Origin: Favolaschia claudopus
Lineage: Eukaryota; Basidiomycota; Agaricomycetes; Agaricales; Mycenaceae
DNA: 64,000 nt
Assembly (NCBI GenBank): GCA_037176885.1
Contig: JAWWNJ010000029.1
Location: forward strand, 1,364,001-1,428,000
Direction of reading: 5' to 3'
Shown piece after piece: positions 44,508 through 56,047 of the stretch (its first letter is position 1; the number at the start of each line of letters is the position of its first letter). A program made the translations under genes and the position numbers. The notes under the pieces were generated by a model that saw nothing but the letters and a program-made list of their open reading frames with translations, did no database searches and was not told the DNA's origin.

Positions 44508-45146
44508 CTATGCACAGCGTAGCTGCGTCACAGTGTCTGTGCCATCAACATAACAGCCCCGCTCTTGCCAGAGCCGCACCAGTTGAATAAGAACCCCGTC
44601 CCGCTGAGCCGCGCCTTCTGCCCGCTGGTTGTCATCCAGAAAGTTTCTTACCGGTTGACAATCCACTACGGGCTGACGCTTTCCTATTGGCACAGAGACC
44701 CTCCCCCCTAGACTCGTCTGAGAGCTTGAGAATTCGACTCTCTGTAGTTTTCTGCAAGCTAGACCGTACAAACAAGGGTCTTACCACAATATAAGGCTTT
44801 TCCACTCCCGCCAGGGATACCGTTTGACAGTGACCCTCGTAAGCGCTCCTGGAGCCTTACAGCCTCAGGAACGGTTGGCCCGACAGTAATCACGAGCTTG
44901 ATCGCAGGCGCGGTCCCAGCTGGAGGGCTGGGAGGGAGGAGCAGAGGCCGCATGTCCAGAGGTCAGAGGAACAGAGTTCGGAGTCAGAGACGGAGGGTGT
45001 GGAGTGGGGTTCCCTGACAGATCAGGGCAAAAGGAATGTTGATTGCTCTGAAGGGAGACTGGGCTGGGTAAGGTCGACCCATTCCAACCCAACCACCCCA
45101 CCGATCTGATGTTAGGCGCCCTTCTAGCCGCCGAATTCCAAGCCAT
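44508..45146 (-). other. Unrecognised minus-strand coding-like exons
   Basis: Exon-like frames include VPEAVRLQERLRGSLSNGIP, then GGSGKALYC, a GTAAGA..TTGCAG intron (~44789-44757) and a short end (ENYRESNSQALRRV). They could be 3' exons of the coiled-coil gene that starts at 49754, or a fragment of another gene. GIPGGSGK looks like a P-loop, but nothing else of an NTPase is present. Confidence 0.25.
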
Positions 45147-45363
45147 GTCTCAATCCTTAGCATACAAATTATTTGAAAGCTGAAAATAGAGAAATGGTCA
45201 TGCCAGGAACCGCTGGATAGGAAAGCTACAACCAAGAATATTAAAACATTCAAAATGACAGCAGCTGAAAGTGGTGGCGTGCCACCAGCATGCAAAGACC
45301 TGGAACTCGACTCAAAACGACCGGACTTCATCTGTAACAGATTCCATTGCATTTTGGGCCAGG

Positions 45364-48300
45364 CTATTTACTACAAAGTTCACTGTTTAAGAAAAATTTC
45401 CAATTTTGCAGCACGACATGAACTTTGGATGACCACTTAATCTCTACCACGACGACTGAAAGCGGGAACGGGTTGATCAGTGAATATGCGATGCCAAGAT
45501 CCACCAACCAAATACCGAGACATCTTGAAACAATACTGAGAACAAAAAAGAATAGGAGCAAGCAAACTGGCATGCATACAGAATCAGTCGACATGCACGC
45601 CCCAGATTTGGATATAGTATGAACACACCAATCTCGTCGACGCTCCGCCAACTGAAGCACAACTAGAAGTAAAGCACCGTGTCACAACTTGACTTGTTGT
45701 TTCCATCATGTGACCTTTTCATTCCTGACCACATGACTCACACCCTTCTAGAATCCCTCTGGAACATGTTTCAGAGCTACTGCACAGCTGTTGACATAGC
45801 TTTTCCACATAGCCTTGGTTGCAGTGCAGGAACATAGCCTTGAACAGCTTTATAGCTGTGCATGACTCCACTTGACTCATTTCCATTCTGACTTGTTGTG
45901 ACTCTTACTGACTCAGGTAGTTAGTATATAAGGAGGCCCTTCTCCACTCATGTACCTTAGCCTTTTTATTTCATCATCTTCACTGGTCACCTCCTCCCCC
46001 TTTGTCCGCTTCTTACCAGGACACCCAACCCCTCCTTCCTCTCCGCACTTGTCCATATCATACCAGGACACCCACAAACACCCACACACTGGCCAGTTTG
46101 TGACATAATAAAAAGGCTCCCTTCATACCCTCATACCAACACCTCTCCTCCATCTTACCCTATCCTCTTCCCATCCCCACATTCCTTCACCAAACTCTAG
46201 TCACTCAGTCCCAGTGACTAGTTCTTACCCTCAACCCACCACGATTACCCTCCCATCCCACTACTCTTACCACAGTGGATCCTACCTGGGAAGAACATCG
46301 TGTTCCTCTCCATATTGACACCACACCACCTACCACTCCTCATTCCTCCCCTTCACCTCATACCTCCCCCATCCCCTGGGAATACACACCCATTCATACC
46401 ATGTCGTCTTTCAAAGTTATTCTGGCCACCCCTCCCCCATACTTTGATGGAGACAAATCAAAGTGGAATAACTTTCATGACGCCCTCACCACCTATCTGG
46501 CTGCATACGCTGCAGAGTTCGATACAGATGCAAAGAAGATTTGGTTCACAATCTCTTACCTTCGGCGCTGGGATGGCACAGATTGTCCGGCATCAGATTG
46601 GGTTCGTAATTGGAAGGCACGCTCTCTTACCGGCGATACCCTCCCTTCCAATTATGGATTTACAAATTTGATCTCGGACATGGAATCTGCATTCAAGGAT
46701 CAGAATGCTTCCCAGATGGCCCACATCAAACTCACCAACACCCGGCAGGGCAGTATGTCCCTCACAGAATTCTTTCAACAATTCGAGCTACTTGCTGAGC
46801 AAGCTGGATATTCACCAAACTCCCCGAAATCTCCATACAATGCTTTCCTTATCGAACTCTTGGAAGGATTGGTTAATCTGGAAATTGTTGGACAGATGTA
46901 CGTGGGTGGGGCGGCTCTGCCTACCACGTATAAAGGTTTCAAAGAAAGGCTAATCCAGATTGATGCCAATCAACAACGAGGAAGGATTAGTGGAGCTCGC
47001 ACATCGTTTCCTACCCCCCAACCCCTATTTACTCCCCCCACTCCAACCCTTCCTGCTATTCCACCATCTCCTGTTGTGCTGCAGGTTCCCAACCTGGTGA
47101 AGTCGTTGGCACAAGGTCCAGTGCCTATGGATCTGGACAAACAGGCTCAGAGCGGACGACACCCATATCGTTGCTACAATTGTGGGAAGGAGGGTCATCT
47201 GAAGAGGAATTGCCCAGAACCTCGGAAAGATACATTCAGCATACGCTCGTTGCTCTCTACAATCGAAAGGAAAGATCAGGAGAGCAAGGTGCTGAAGGCT
47301 CTTGCTAGTTTGTTGCAAGAGGGGGATTTATGATGTGTCCTGAAGCTGGGTTAGAGCGGTGGAAGCAGAAGAAAGGTGTAGTGTTGGTGGCGCAACTATC
47401 AACTCGGCAGCAGAAGATGTTTGCACCTTTTGGTGTGCCCTTACCATGCAAGGACGTGTTCCTCGGTTGGCTGGTAAGGGGACGACATGACCTGCAGAGA
47501 TGTTGTGGCCACAGATTGATGACTGCAGAAATCGGAGAAAAGGATGCTGATCTTCTCACTATGCAAGGACATGTTCCTCGGGTGCTAGTGTGGAAGTTCA
47601 GGCATGACCTCTGGATTTTTGGCAGTAACAGAAGACCTTGAGAGGCGGAACTCCTCTCTTTTCATACCACACCGTTGGACATGGCCTACTGCTGTATAAG
47701 CTCGTGCCAAACAAATGTTCAACTCCCTCCCCATCATTCCCCTACCAGATCAATGGATATGGCCTACTGCTGTACAAGCTCGTGCCAAAGGATTATCCAG
47801 TGTACCCTTCTATCTCTCTCAACCCTCGTACGCAACATTCAACTAGTGATCTTGCTGGAATTACCTCAGTCGACGAGGACGTCGACCTTAAGGAGGGGGT
47901 AATGTCACAACTTGACTTGTTGTTTCCATCATGTGACCTTTTCATTCCTGACCACATGACTCACACCCTTCTAGAATCCCTCTGGAACATGTTTCAGAGC
48001 TACTGCACAGCTGTTGACATAGCTTTTCCACATAGCCTTGGTTGCAGTGCAGGAACATAGCCTTGAACAGCTTTATAGCTGTGCATGACTCCACTTGACT
48101 CATTTCCATTCTGACTTGTTGTGACTCTTACTGACTCAGGTAGTTAGTATATAAGGAGGCCCTTCTCCACTCATGTACCTTAGCCTTTTTATTTCATCAT
48201 CTTCACTGGTCACCTCCTCCCCCTTTGTCCGCTTCTTACCAGGACACCCAACCCCTCCTTCCTCTCCGCACTTGTCCATATCATACCAGGACACCCACAA

Positions 48301-49754
48301 ACACCCACACACTGGCCAGTTTGTGACACACCGCCCTCAATGCACAAGAAATTGATGCAGCTGTACCCTGCGGGAATTTACCCCTGGTCATGCAGATTCA
48401 GCCATCCAACAGCAGGCATACAGCAAGACATTGAGACACAATTCACTTACCTTAATGACACGAGTTTTTGCTTTCAATTTCTCATACTTTCTACGGAATT
48501 TACACTCTGCGAAGTCGTCGTCATGGCCCTTATTGTGAGAGTGCGGATGCGAGCCGGCGACCTATAATCGAAGGAAAGAATCAAGTTGGTAGAACATCGA
48601 ATAAATAAGGACAGGAGAAGTACCTGTGCCTCGAGACTCTCAATGATGGTAATGAGCTGCGATGTTGTCTGTCAAGCCATAGTGAGCTAGCTAATCGAAC
48701 AAAATCAGAGAAGCATGTCATTACCTCCTTCAGAGCCTCGTGCGCCGTTTGCTCTGTAACGAGCGCTTTCTGGGTGGCTTTGCGAGCTCGTCGTTCCCGG
48801 AGTTGGCGTGTGCGGGTGTGTGAGGCGAGCTAGGTGGATTTATATTCCATTAATTTTAGCCGAATCGACGATGAGAAAAAAGCTGAAACGGAAAGGAATG
48901 AGAGACGCACGGAGATCGATTCGGCGGTTTCCCGGCGCGCGCGGTGGAGTTGGCTTTTGGTCTGTGGAGCATGTATTAGTTTGAGTGTGCGTTGGGAGGG
49001 TGAGGGAAGAGGAAGGAATCTGAAGGGTTTGTGCGAAGCGCGGTGGATAAACACTTGCATGTTTGAGTTTCTCCTCCTGCGTGCCGATTTTGCGGTGTGC
49101 TTTCGAGAGACATTTTCCCAACTGCGTGGAACAGATTTCATTAGCGTCGGAATACGTACAGAAAACCCATGGGCAGAACAAGTGTACGACTCACACGATG
49201 GGCTTCGGATCGCGATTTGCTTGTCTTGGTACCATTTGATAGTTGGGACTCCGTTTTGCCGAGGATCGCTTGAGATGTTGCTGAAGGTAGAGCTGAGTTC
49301 GTGTTTTTGAGGGCGCAGAGTTGCTGGAATAGTTGGACGAGTCAGCAGAAAGGAAGGAAGATGTTTGGAGAAGGAAGGAAGGAGCACGTACTTGTTGCGC
49401 AGAGAGAAGGTCTTGGTCGCGTTGGTTGAGAGTTGTTTCGATGGCGGCGAGTTGCTGTACATGTGAATTCAGGGCAACCAAACTAAGATCTCGATGAATG
49501 CGGACATCTTCGAGAGATTTGTAGCGGTCTTTCAATTCTCGGAGTTCCTGCAGCATTTATAATGAAAAGGGAAGGAGAAAAAACACAGAGGCAAGGAGAG
49601 AAGGCGGCCAGCACCAACGCACCCGCTGCAAAGCCTTCTTTTCACCCCGTGCTTGAGCAAGAGTTCCGCGGGTACCATCGAGCGCGAGTTGTGTGACGGC
49701 AAGGATAGAGAGATCAGCATTGGAGTTTGAGTCTGACGGCGCGGGTGAGGACAT
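45364..49754 (-). CDS. Coiled-coil protein interrupted in an intron by an LTR retrotransposon
   Basis: Met at 49754 (MSSPAPSDSNSNADLSILAV). Successive exons encode LAQARGEKKALQR, LRELKDRYKSLEDVRIHRDL, NSHVQQLAAIETTLNQRDQD, GKCLSKAHRKIGTQEEKLKH, RQLRERRARKATQKALVTEQ, TTSQLITIIESLEAQ and DDDFAECKFRRKYEKLKAKT, all with heptad-like patterns. The donor after RVIK (GTAAGT at ~48452) starts an intron that contains the retrotransposon. The acceptor (TGCTTCAG) lies at ~45652, followed by LAERRRDW. Without the insertion this intron would be about 150 bp. The 3' end is not certain: the frame runs open to 45364 but contains another plausible splice near 45545. Function unknown; a structural or chromosome-associated role is only a guess. 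Confidence 0.6.
45680..46105 (+). repeat. 5' LTR
   Basis: 426 bp, TGT..ACA ends. A TATA box (TATATAAGG, ~45926) marks the likely promoter. The sequence looks identical to the 3' LTR at 47903-48328. Confidence 0.95.
46401..47333 (+). CDS. gag: Retrotransposon Gag with CCHC zinc knuckle
   Basis: The first ATG in the long frame is at 46401 (MSSFKVILATPPPYFDGDKS). The frame is open from ~46275, but no earlier ATG exists. The Gag core has KWNNFHDALTTYL, KKIWFTISYLRRWDG and KLTNTRQGSMSLTEFFQQF. The C-terminal zinc knuckle CYNCGKEGHLKRNC has C-x2-C-x4-H-x4-C spacing and should bind the element's RNA. The protein is about 310 residues, of Ty3/Gypsy-type Gag character. The stop at 47333 is followed by ~570 bp without pol homology that contains two partial repeats of GGATATGGCCTACTGCTGTA-like sequence (47671 and 47753). 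Confidence 0.92.
   Translation: MSSFKVILATPPPYFDGDKSKWNNFHDALTTYLAAYAAEFDTDAKKIWFTISYLRRWDGTDCPASDWVRNWKARSLTGDTLPSNYGFTNLISDMESAFKDQNASQMAHIKLTNTRQGSMSLTEFFQQFELLAEQAGYSPNSPKSPYNAFLIELLEGLVNLEIVGQMYVGGAALPTTYKGFKERLIQIDANQQRGRISGARTSFPTPQPLFTPPTPTLPAIPPSPVVLQVPNLVKSLAQGPVPMDLDKQAQSGRHPYRCYNCGKEGHLKRNCPEPRKDTFSIRSLLSTIERKDQESKVLKALASLLQEGDL
47903..48328 (+). repeat. 3' LTR
   Basis: 426 bp, apparently identical to 45680-46105. It is followed directly by the CACCG target duplication. Confidence 0.95.
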
Positions 49755-50288
49755 CGCCGGTTGTGTTGGTGGAAGGAGGAGATGAGAGGGAGGAGAGAGA
49801 AGGTCGGGTTGTATGTGACCGCGCCATTGACAGACAGTGACGACAGACTTCGATTTGAATCGAGAAAGTTCTTTTCGGATTGGCGGTGCGGCGTGCTACG
49901 AGTTCAAAGTGTCGATGGCTCAGGCTGATGCGAGGTATCAAGCATTCAAGTACTTCCCGAGTCCACCGAGTGGACGCGCAGGCGACGCATTTCGATGGTG
50001 ATAGTTCGGAAGAAGAAGAAGGAATAAACAAGGAAAAACATGCACCCACGTCGCACTTGTTGCTGCTCACTCACACATCCATCCCTCTAGACAGAGATAT
50101 CGCAACACAATACTATATACAACAGATAGATACTCTAGTAATCGTCGTCGTAGAATAATCGCAAAACTCAAGCGTAGTACCATAAGTATTAACGTGAAAC
50201 CGTAATCCAACCCGTAGACGAACCAACCAAACCAACGCGTCAAGTATATATAAGATGCCCCCCTCCAGCACAACAACCATGAACGAAA
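49755..50288. other. Intergenic between two minus-strand genes
   Basis: No coding features. It should contain the promoter of the coiled-coil gene and the terminator of the Myb-like gene. Confidence 0.5.
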
Positions 50289-52266
50289 TCAGACCTCCTC
50301 CGACTCCTCCCTCTCCCCCCGTTGATCACGATAAAAGACCCGCGGCGGAATCGCCGCACCGGTTCGCCGTTTACCACTTGTTTTCTGTCGCCGACGTACA
50401 TGAGATTTTTTTGATTGCGACGGGGGAGTGGGGTTACTTCGTTTCCCTTTCCCTTTCGCCTTCGTGGGGCAGGGTTTCTTCGGCGGCGGCGGCGGCGACG
50501 GCGACGGCGGCGCGGGCCGTCTGGCCTTGGGCTTGGGCTTGGGCTCTGGTTGGATGGAGGGACGGAAGGTGAGGGAGGGAAGAGGAATGGAAGAGGAAGA
50601 GGAAGAGACAGGAATCAGTCAAACACACAGCCGAAGAGAAACAGGAAGAAAGCGACGACGTACCTGTCTTAACCTTCTCCACCTTGACCCACGCCCACCC
50701 CTCCGCGTCCGCGTCCTCGACCTCCGTCACCACCTCGGGGCGTTTGCGCTTCCCTGTGCGTCAGATGAGGTGAGGTTAGCATGCAGGTGTACACGAAGGA
50801 GCGAGCGAAACGCACCGAGAGTCGATTTCGGGGCTAGAGCGAGTCGTGAATGAATCTGCTGGAAGACGAGATAAATAACCTACCTTGCGATGGACCCTTG
50901 TGCGGCGGCGGCTTGGGCTTCGTCACGACGAGCTTCCTCTTCAAAGACACCTGCTCGAATTGCGCAACGGCGTCCTCAGGGTCCTCATCGTTGTCGACGA
51001 TTATCATGCGTTTGACATCTGAGGAACGAACGGAAGGTTAGTCGAGCGCGGACGACGACAACGAGAGAAGAGTAGTGGTGGTGGTAGCAGGGGGAGAAGC
51101 CGTGGTGGCAGGAGCGGGAAGGAGGACGGAGAGGAAGATCGACGACGTACTACGTGTGGGAGGTAAGGCTGTGAATACGGAGGCGTTAGAACGAGAAAGA
51201 AGACGACATGGGAGCGTACCGTTCGCCTTGGTCTTCCGCTTCAGCGGCGGCATCGGTCTCTGCTCCTGCTCATCTTCGTCTTCGTCCTCATCCCCATTCA
51301 CCTCGTCCCCCTCCTCTCCATCGTCCCCCTCCTCCTCCCCCACATCCGCCTGCTCCTCATCCTCCGGCTCCCCCTCATCTCCACTACCCTCCTCACTCCC
51401 CTCGCTCCTCTGCCCCTCACCCCCCTCCCGCTCCGCGATCCTAACAAACCGCCTGATATGATCCTCCGCATCGAGCACGCTCTCCCGCTCGCGGATGAGC
51501 GCGCGTACGCCGGCGACTTCGAGGTTGTATTCATCGGAGAGGCGGAGCGCGTCGGTTTCGAAGGGCCAGATCTTTAGAGGAATGCATTAGATTAGATAGA
51601 CGAATGAAGGATGAGTGTGTACTCACTTCGGGCATTTTAGGCGCGACGACGACGGCTTTGGGTTTATGTTTGGACTTGACTGCCAACGGGCGGACATGCT
51701 GTTGTCGTGTGAGCAAGAGGGAGAGGGAGCTTCGTCGAAGGCGGCGTGACGTACGTTCTTCGTCTTGGGTGTCGTCGGCGCTGGCGGCGCTGGTGGATGC
51801 GGACGCGATGAGAGGAAGATACGTGATGTATAGGAGGAACGAGCCACGTACCCGCACGCGACTTCGGGGACGAGGACTTGGGCTTCAATGCCCTGTACAT
51901 ATCGCATTAGCGACGATGCGTAGGCGTAAGGGAAGGGGAACAATAACGCACCCTTCTGTCATCGCGCGCGCCGCCGACCAGACCCTATCATCGAGATTTT
52001 CAATGATGACGGCGCGGCGGAGCCATCCGTCAGGTTTGTGCTGCCGCGACCACACCGGGGACTTGTTCTAGAGACGACGAAGTGGTTAGAGCGTCGTTCA
52101 GAATAGAGTAGAATAAAAGCAGGATCAGAAAGAAGGGCTATGTGCTCACCCCGGGTCCGAGCTTAGCGTAGGTGGAGAGTATACGGCGCTGAAGATGCAG
52201 GCGTTCCGGTTGCGCTAGGTACTCGATAATATGGTCGTCATCCGATTCCGTGAAATGCGCTGGCAT
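50289..52266 (-). CDS. Myb/Rap1-like DNA-binding protein with acidic middle and basic tail
   Basis: ATG at 52266 gives MPAHFTESDDDHIIEYLAQP and, after an intron, SPVWSRQHKPDGWLRRAVII. The FTESDDDHIIEYL opening resembles Rap1-type Myb domains of fungi (FTxEDDxxLxxYL), but the third helix is not typical, so the call is tentative. Later exons encode LRLSDEYNLEVAGVRALIRE, then DHIRRFVRIAERE, a Glu/Asp-rich run (~51240-51420), KRMIIVDNDEDPEDAVAQFE and AEGWAWVKVEKVKTG. A Pro/Lys-rich last exon (PKPKARRPAPPSPSPPPPKK) ends at 50289. Its upstream region is one arm of a large inverted duplication with three ACGCGT boxes, pointing to G1/S-phase control. Confidence 0.6.
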
Positions 52267-52284
52267 CGAGGTCGAAGGAAAACC

Positions 52285-52925
52285 AGAAGGTCACAAGCAA
52301 GCAAGAAAGAGAAGTAGAGAGGGCACAACGACCGAAGGAAGCCATTAAGTAGAACGAGAAGATCACATAACCATCGCAGGGTCGCGCTCAGTAAAACGAG
52401 ACTTTGGATTCGAGCCGAGTTCATGTCCTCGGCCGATGCGCCCTCTTGGGAAGCAAGTAACTCCGTATGTTGTAGAATGAGCCTGAGTCATTTACGCCGT
52501 CGGTGCCGCACCCAAAGTAAAGAATCTTCAAGACCAAAGAAGACGAGGAATGGACTTGTAAATTTTTTCAGAATTTGCTTCAGGTCTTGAAGACAGGCGG
52601 CGATCAGCGCTCAGCAGTAGCGATACGGCTCTCGTTTCATGACTCTGAGAAAGGGAATTTGAAAGATACGAGGACGGCGGGGATAGCGCCATGCATGAAG
52701 GTGGGGAACAAAGGGAGGTGAGGTCGAGACGCGTCGCTGCCAAACACAGACAACCATTCTCACATTTCTTCCGCTCACCTGCTCGTGCAAAACTCGCGTT
52801 CAAGACGCGTCTGAAACGCGTCACCGCCCCGCATCCACGCCACGTGAAGCCGGATCCCGTGCCCCGCCCTGTCTCTTCAACTATTGGACACCACACTCAG
52901 TGCTCGCCTCGAATGGAATCTGCCG
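52285..52925. repeat. Left arm of inverted duplication (bidirectional promoter copy)
   Basis: Matches the reverse complement of ~56040-56710 over about 640 bp, roughly 70-80% identical by eye. Shared blocks include GCCGTCGGTGCCGCACCCAA and TCATGTCCTCGGCCGA. At its right edge the former partner gene start survives only as ATGGAATCTGCCGGGTAA (52913-52930), i.e. Met and four codons before a stop. Confidence 0.85.
52729..52821. promoter_or_regulatory. Three ACGCGT (MCB) sites, left promoter copy
   Basis: ACGCGT at 52729, 52805 and 52816, giving spacings of 76 and 11 bp. In fungi ACGCGT is the binding site of MBF, which drives G1/S genes. The same spacing is found in the right copy. A conserved CACGTG lies nearby (~52842). 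Confidence 0.7.
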
Positions 52926-52930
52926 GGTAA

Positions 52931-54148
52931 ACTTTTTCTGCCTGGAATCTACAACCTTTCCTCCGCGCTGCTTGAATCGAATTGCCCTGAAATTCTGCTC
53001 AGTCGGCACCGACAGGAACTCGACTTGAACTTGGAGACCTGCTTTCGCAGCATTGGCTTTGACCCTGCTTCGGACTGCACTGTTCCTCCCTCTCGCTCCG
53101 TTCCTTTGACTCCTACATCCGCCTCTCATGTCCAGGTACCCGTACAGCAACTTCCGGACGACGGCAATCCAACGGCAATCTATTGAATATCTCGCCAAAC
53201 GTTGGCCAAACGTGCCCATCTCCTACTCAACACCTCCGCCGTATCGACTTCCAAATAATATGGCTCGGCGATACACACTCTCAGCGAGCGAACGCGAGCT
53301 GATTTATCTCTACTCCAGCTCTTCTATCTACGTGTGGTACCAAAAGCACAAACCCGACGGCTGCAATGTCGATCTTCGAGCAAAGCGCTTCAGACCGCCC
53401 GGCGCGGGCTGTGAAACTCAAGTAAATTTCAAAAATAGGCAGGAAACTCCGCGCTGAGCTCGACCGACGACCTCTTTCTCTGGTAGAATGCCGAGTTCCG
53501 ATGCGAAGACTGCTTCAAACTCACGAGGTAAGTGCCTCCTGTGACTCTTACTTCTGCGCCAATTCTGAGGTCCATTTAAGCCTCCTTCTATCCCACTCAT
53601 AATCAAGAGCTTACGACCACCAAGCTCGAAGCTATTTAAAATCTGCGCGCCGGCGCAGGTCAGTTCGGTTTCATCCCTGCATCTTTTCGTCTAATTCATT
53701 CTCTCCACAGCGTCTCTTCTTCGGCGCCAGATATCAGATGCGTGTAACCTGAATGGTGGCCACGCGCGGAAGGTGGTTGTGTTGCACGGTAGTGTGCTCG
53801 TAAGCAACATGGTTGCGGACCGTTCAACTTGCGGCGAGAATTTCGGGGAAGAGTACGAAGAGATGCGTGGGGATCCCGGAGACGATCTTTCATTCGCGAA
53901 GCAGAGTATAGGAAATACGGGGCGTCTTTCTCAGCTGATTTACGATTGAAATCCATGCACGGAAAAGTTACTGATCACACATTTCAACTCGCGAGTTTAC
54001 CGATTGTATGTATCACTGTATATACTATCTACACGACGCACGACGATTCAGAATAAAGAATCAAGAAGTGGTGTTCTCCCTCGACGGAAACCGCGCAAGA
54101 GAAATATCGACACGGTCTTCATCTAGTTCGTCCAAAACAAAACTATGA
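52931..54148. other. Spacer without recognised gene
   Basis: Plus-strand frames of ~100 residues exist (52884-53186 and 53128-53457), but the first overlaps the broken partner gene start and neither has a recognisable domain. They are treated as relic or non-coding. Confidence 0.45.
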
Positions 54149-56047
54149 TTACCACCCCATCTTCGTCCACCCAGTCGTATCTATATTGGTCGGGAAACAC
54201 CGCTCTATTCCATCCCACTTCCCCGCCTCATCTCCATCCTCCTCATCCGAATCCCTATCAAAAATCTTCCTCAACAAAAACTTCAACAACGTCCCCTTCG
54301 CCCTCCCCTTCGCGAATATCTTCCTCGTCTCCCGCGTATATTTGACCAACGCCCGTTCAGTGGCGAAAATCTGCTCGGGCGCGATTTTGTTGTGGAGGCG
54401 GCCGCAGTCGACGAGGTCGACAATGTTTACGTGCAGGGTGCGGAGTTTCTGTGACGCAAGTAAGTTTAATGAATCAAACGAATCGAAAAGGGAATGGAGT
54501 TGTATCGAATTGAATGAAAGGAAGGAATGAAGCAGCCAAAAATTCATTCAAACGCACCGCTTTACAACACCAGACACTCTGCGGAACCGGATCCACGCGC
54601 AACACCTCACACAAATACCTCAGCCCCGGGAGGTTATCGTCATCCCGTCCATAAATCGCATCGAACGTCTTTGCCAAGGCGTCTTGAAACCCGAGAAACG
54701 CAGCATCTGCGTCGGCTTTTTCCTTTCGGGATTTGATGACGCCGCGTTGGTGCTGGAAGTCGTAGACGCGGCAGAGGGAGTGGTATTGCGCGGAGGCGGG
54801 GAGACTGGGGGTGTAGGTGAAGCGGGGGTATTGGGCGAAGAACTCGTCGACGGGGGTGGGGGTGGGCTTGGGGATGGGTTCTTGTTTGGGTTTCTTAAAA
54901 GGGCGGGGCTGGACAGTATCAATTAGTATACATACATACGGCGGGCTATATGTCGAGATAACACACCTCTTCGACGGCGGGGGCTTTGCGCTTGAGATTC
55001 GTAGTGGAGGGAATTCTGCACGGGGTGTTGGGAAGGGGTTTATATAGACGAGATAGACGAGATACTGTACTTACGTTGGTGAAATTCTTGCGAGAGCGGC
55101 AATAGGCCTGATATTTGAGGGTTTTCTGTCCGTGTACGGACTGTGCGAGATGCTGGGAATGGTAACGGAGTCGTGTAAGGCGGCGCGTTACTCACGGCGA
55201 GTTTCTCGCAAGGAGAATGGGGGTTTTGGGTCTGGGTCTGGGTCGAGGTTTGATTTCCGTCAATAGAGGAGGGGTGGATGGCGGCGAGGTGTCGTCGAAT
55301 TCGTCATCGTCGCTGTTCGCGAGACGTTAGACCGAACGAAGATAAGATTGGGATACGTACTCGGAGTCAGACCCAGATTCAGACCTAAGTAGAATGGGTT
55401 AGATATTAAACGTATGGGACGCAGAAGAATGAAAAGCGCACGATGAATCGCTCGAGATTGATATCGGCGAGCATAGCAGCCTCAGCTTGTTACGGGTGCG
55501 AGGCGGAGTAGTGGGCGTGCTGTATAAATGCGTTGTCAATGGGATTCATGTATTCGAAAGAAGAAAATCGCGACGTACTTGGTAATAACGCGTAAGGGAG
55601 ACGGAGGCGGCGGGATAGACCGTGCGGCGAGCAGAGGTGCACTTCCAAAGTGAAGAGATGCAGGTATAGCCAGCGTTGATCGCTCGGGATTCGTTAGCGA
55701 GATAGGGCGTGGCGCAGAGGAGGCCGGGGATAGCGAGGAGGGCGGAGATGATGATGTCGAGCATTGTTGGGAAGCTAACCGCTCCACCTCGTCGAGCGCA
55801 AGCAGGAAGTCGGAGGAAACTTCGTCGGAGAGCAGGGTGTCAAATTCGTCCAAGTCTGCTTCCGCTTTAACTGGGATGGGCGGCGCGCTTTAGTCGAAGA
55901 GATTCAGTTATAAAATCAAAGTTGCTGCAAGAAATTCACGCACGAGGAGGAGGGGAGACCTTCAAGAGCATCGAGAGCGTCAAAAAATCCATCTGGTATC
56001 GCGTCTTCCCGTAGAAGTCGGTCGAATTCATCTTCACCGGAGTCCAT
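54149..56047 (-). CDS. Conserved fungal hypothetical protein
   Basis: ATG at 56047 gives MDSGEDEFDRLLREDAIPDG. An intron follows, then ADLDEFDTLLSDEVSSDFLL and a Ser/Pro-rich linker. The conserved part is in the 3' exons: DEFFAQYPRFTY, YHSLCRVYDF, FLGFQDALAKTFDAIYGRDD, LRYLCEVLRVDPVPQSVWCC, LHVNIVDLVDCGR and GTLLKFLLRKIF. This F-F-x-x-Y-P ... C-x-F ... F-x-D-A-L ... N-I-V-D-L-V-D pattern is widespread in fungal hypothetical proteins without known function to me. The gene starts at the inner edge of the right arm of the inverted duplication and so uses the second copy of the ACGCGT-bearing promoter. Introns in the 54.9-55.5 kb part are not fully resolved. Confidence 0.65.

Larger units (their letters stand above)
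45680..48328 (+). mobile_element. Gag-only LTR retrotransposon (TR-GAG-like), 2,649 bp, recent
   Basis: Two 426-bp LTRs (45680-46105 and 47903-48328) start TGTCACAACTTG and end TTTGTGACA. They appear identical by eye. The 5-bp direct repeat CACCG lies on both sides (45675-45679 and 48329-48333). A purine run (AAGGAGGGGG) precedes the 3' LTR. The only domain is gag; protease, reverse transcriptase and integrase are absent, so replication needs proteins from another element. The LTRs contain TATATAAGG, and the gag frame is intact. Confidence 0.95.

Noticed and set aside
44759..44953. P-loop-like GIPGGSGK suggesting an NTPase
   Set aside because: No Walker B or other NTPase motif is nearby, the exon is short and it splices into a stop after ~15 residues.
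45364..45660. Hydrophobic minus-strand frame as a membrane protein
   Set aside because: It is mostly read-through of an intron of the coiled-coil gene; a strong acceptor (TTTGTTCTCAG) lies inside it.
52884..53457. Plus-strand gene beginning DTTLSARLEW
   Set aside because: Comparison with the inverted copy shows that the true start of this gene is a few codons inside and is followed directly by a stop; the longer frames are by-products.
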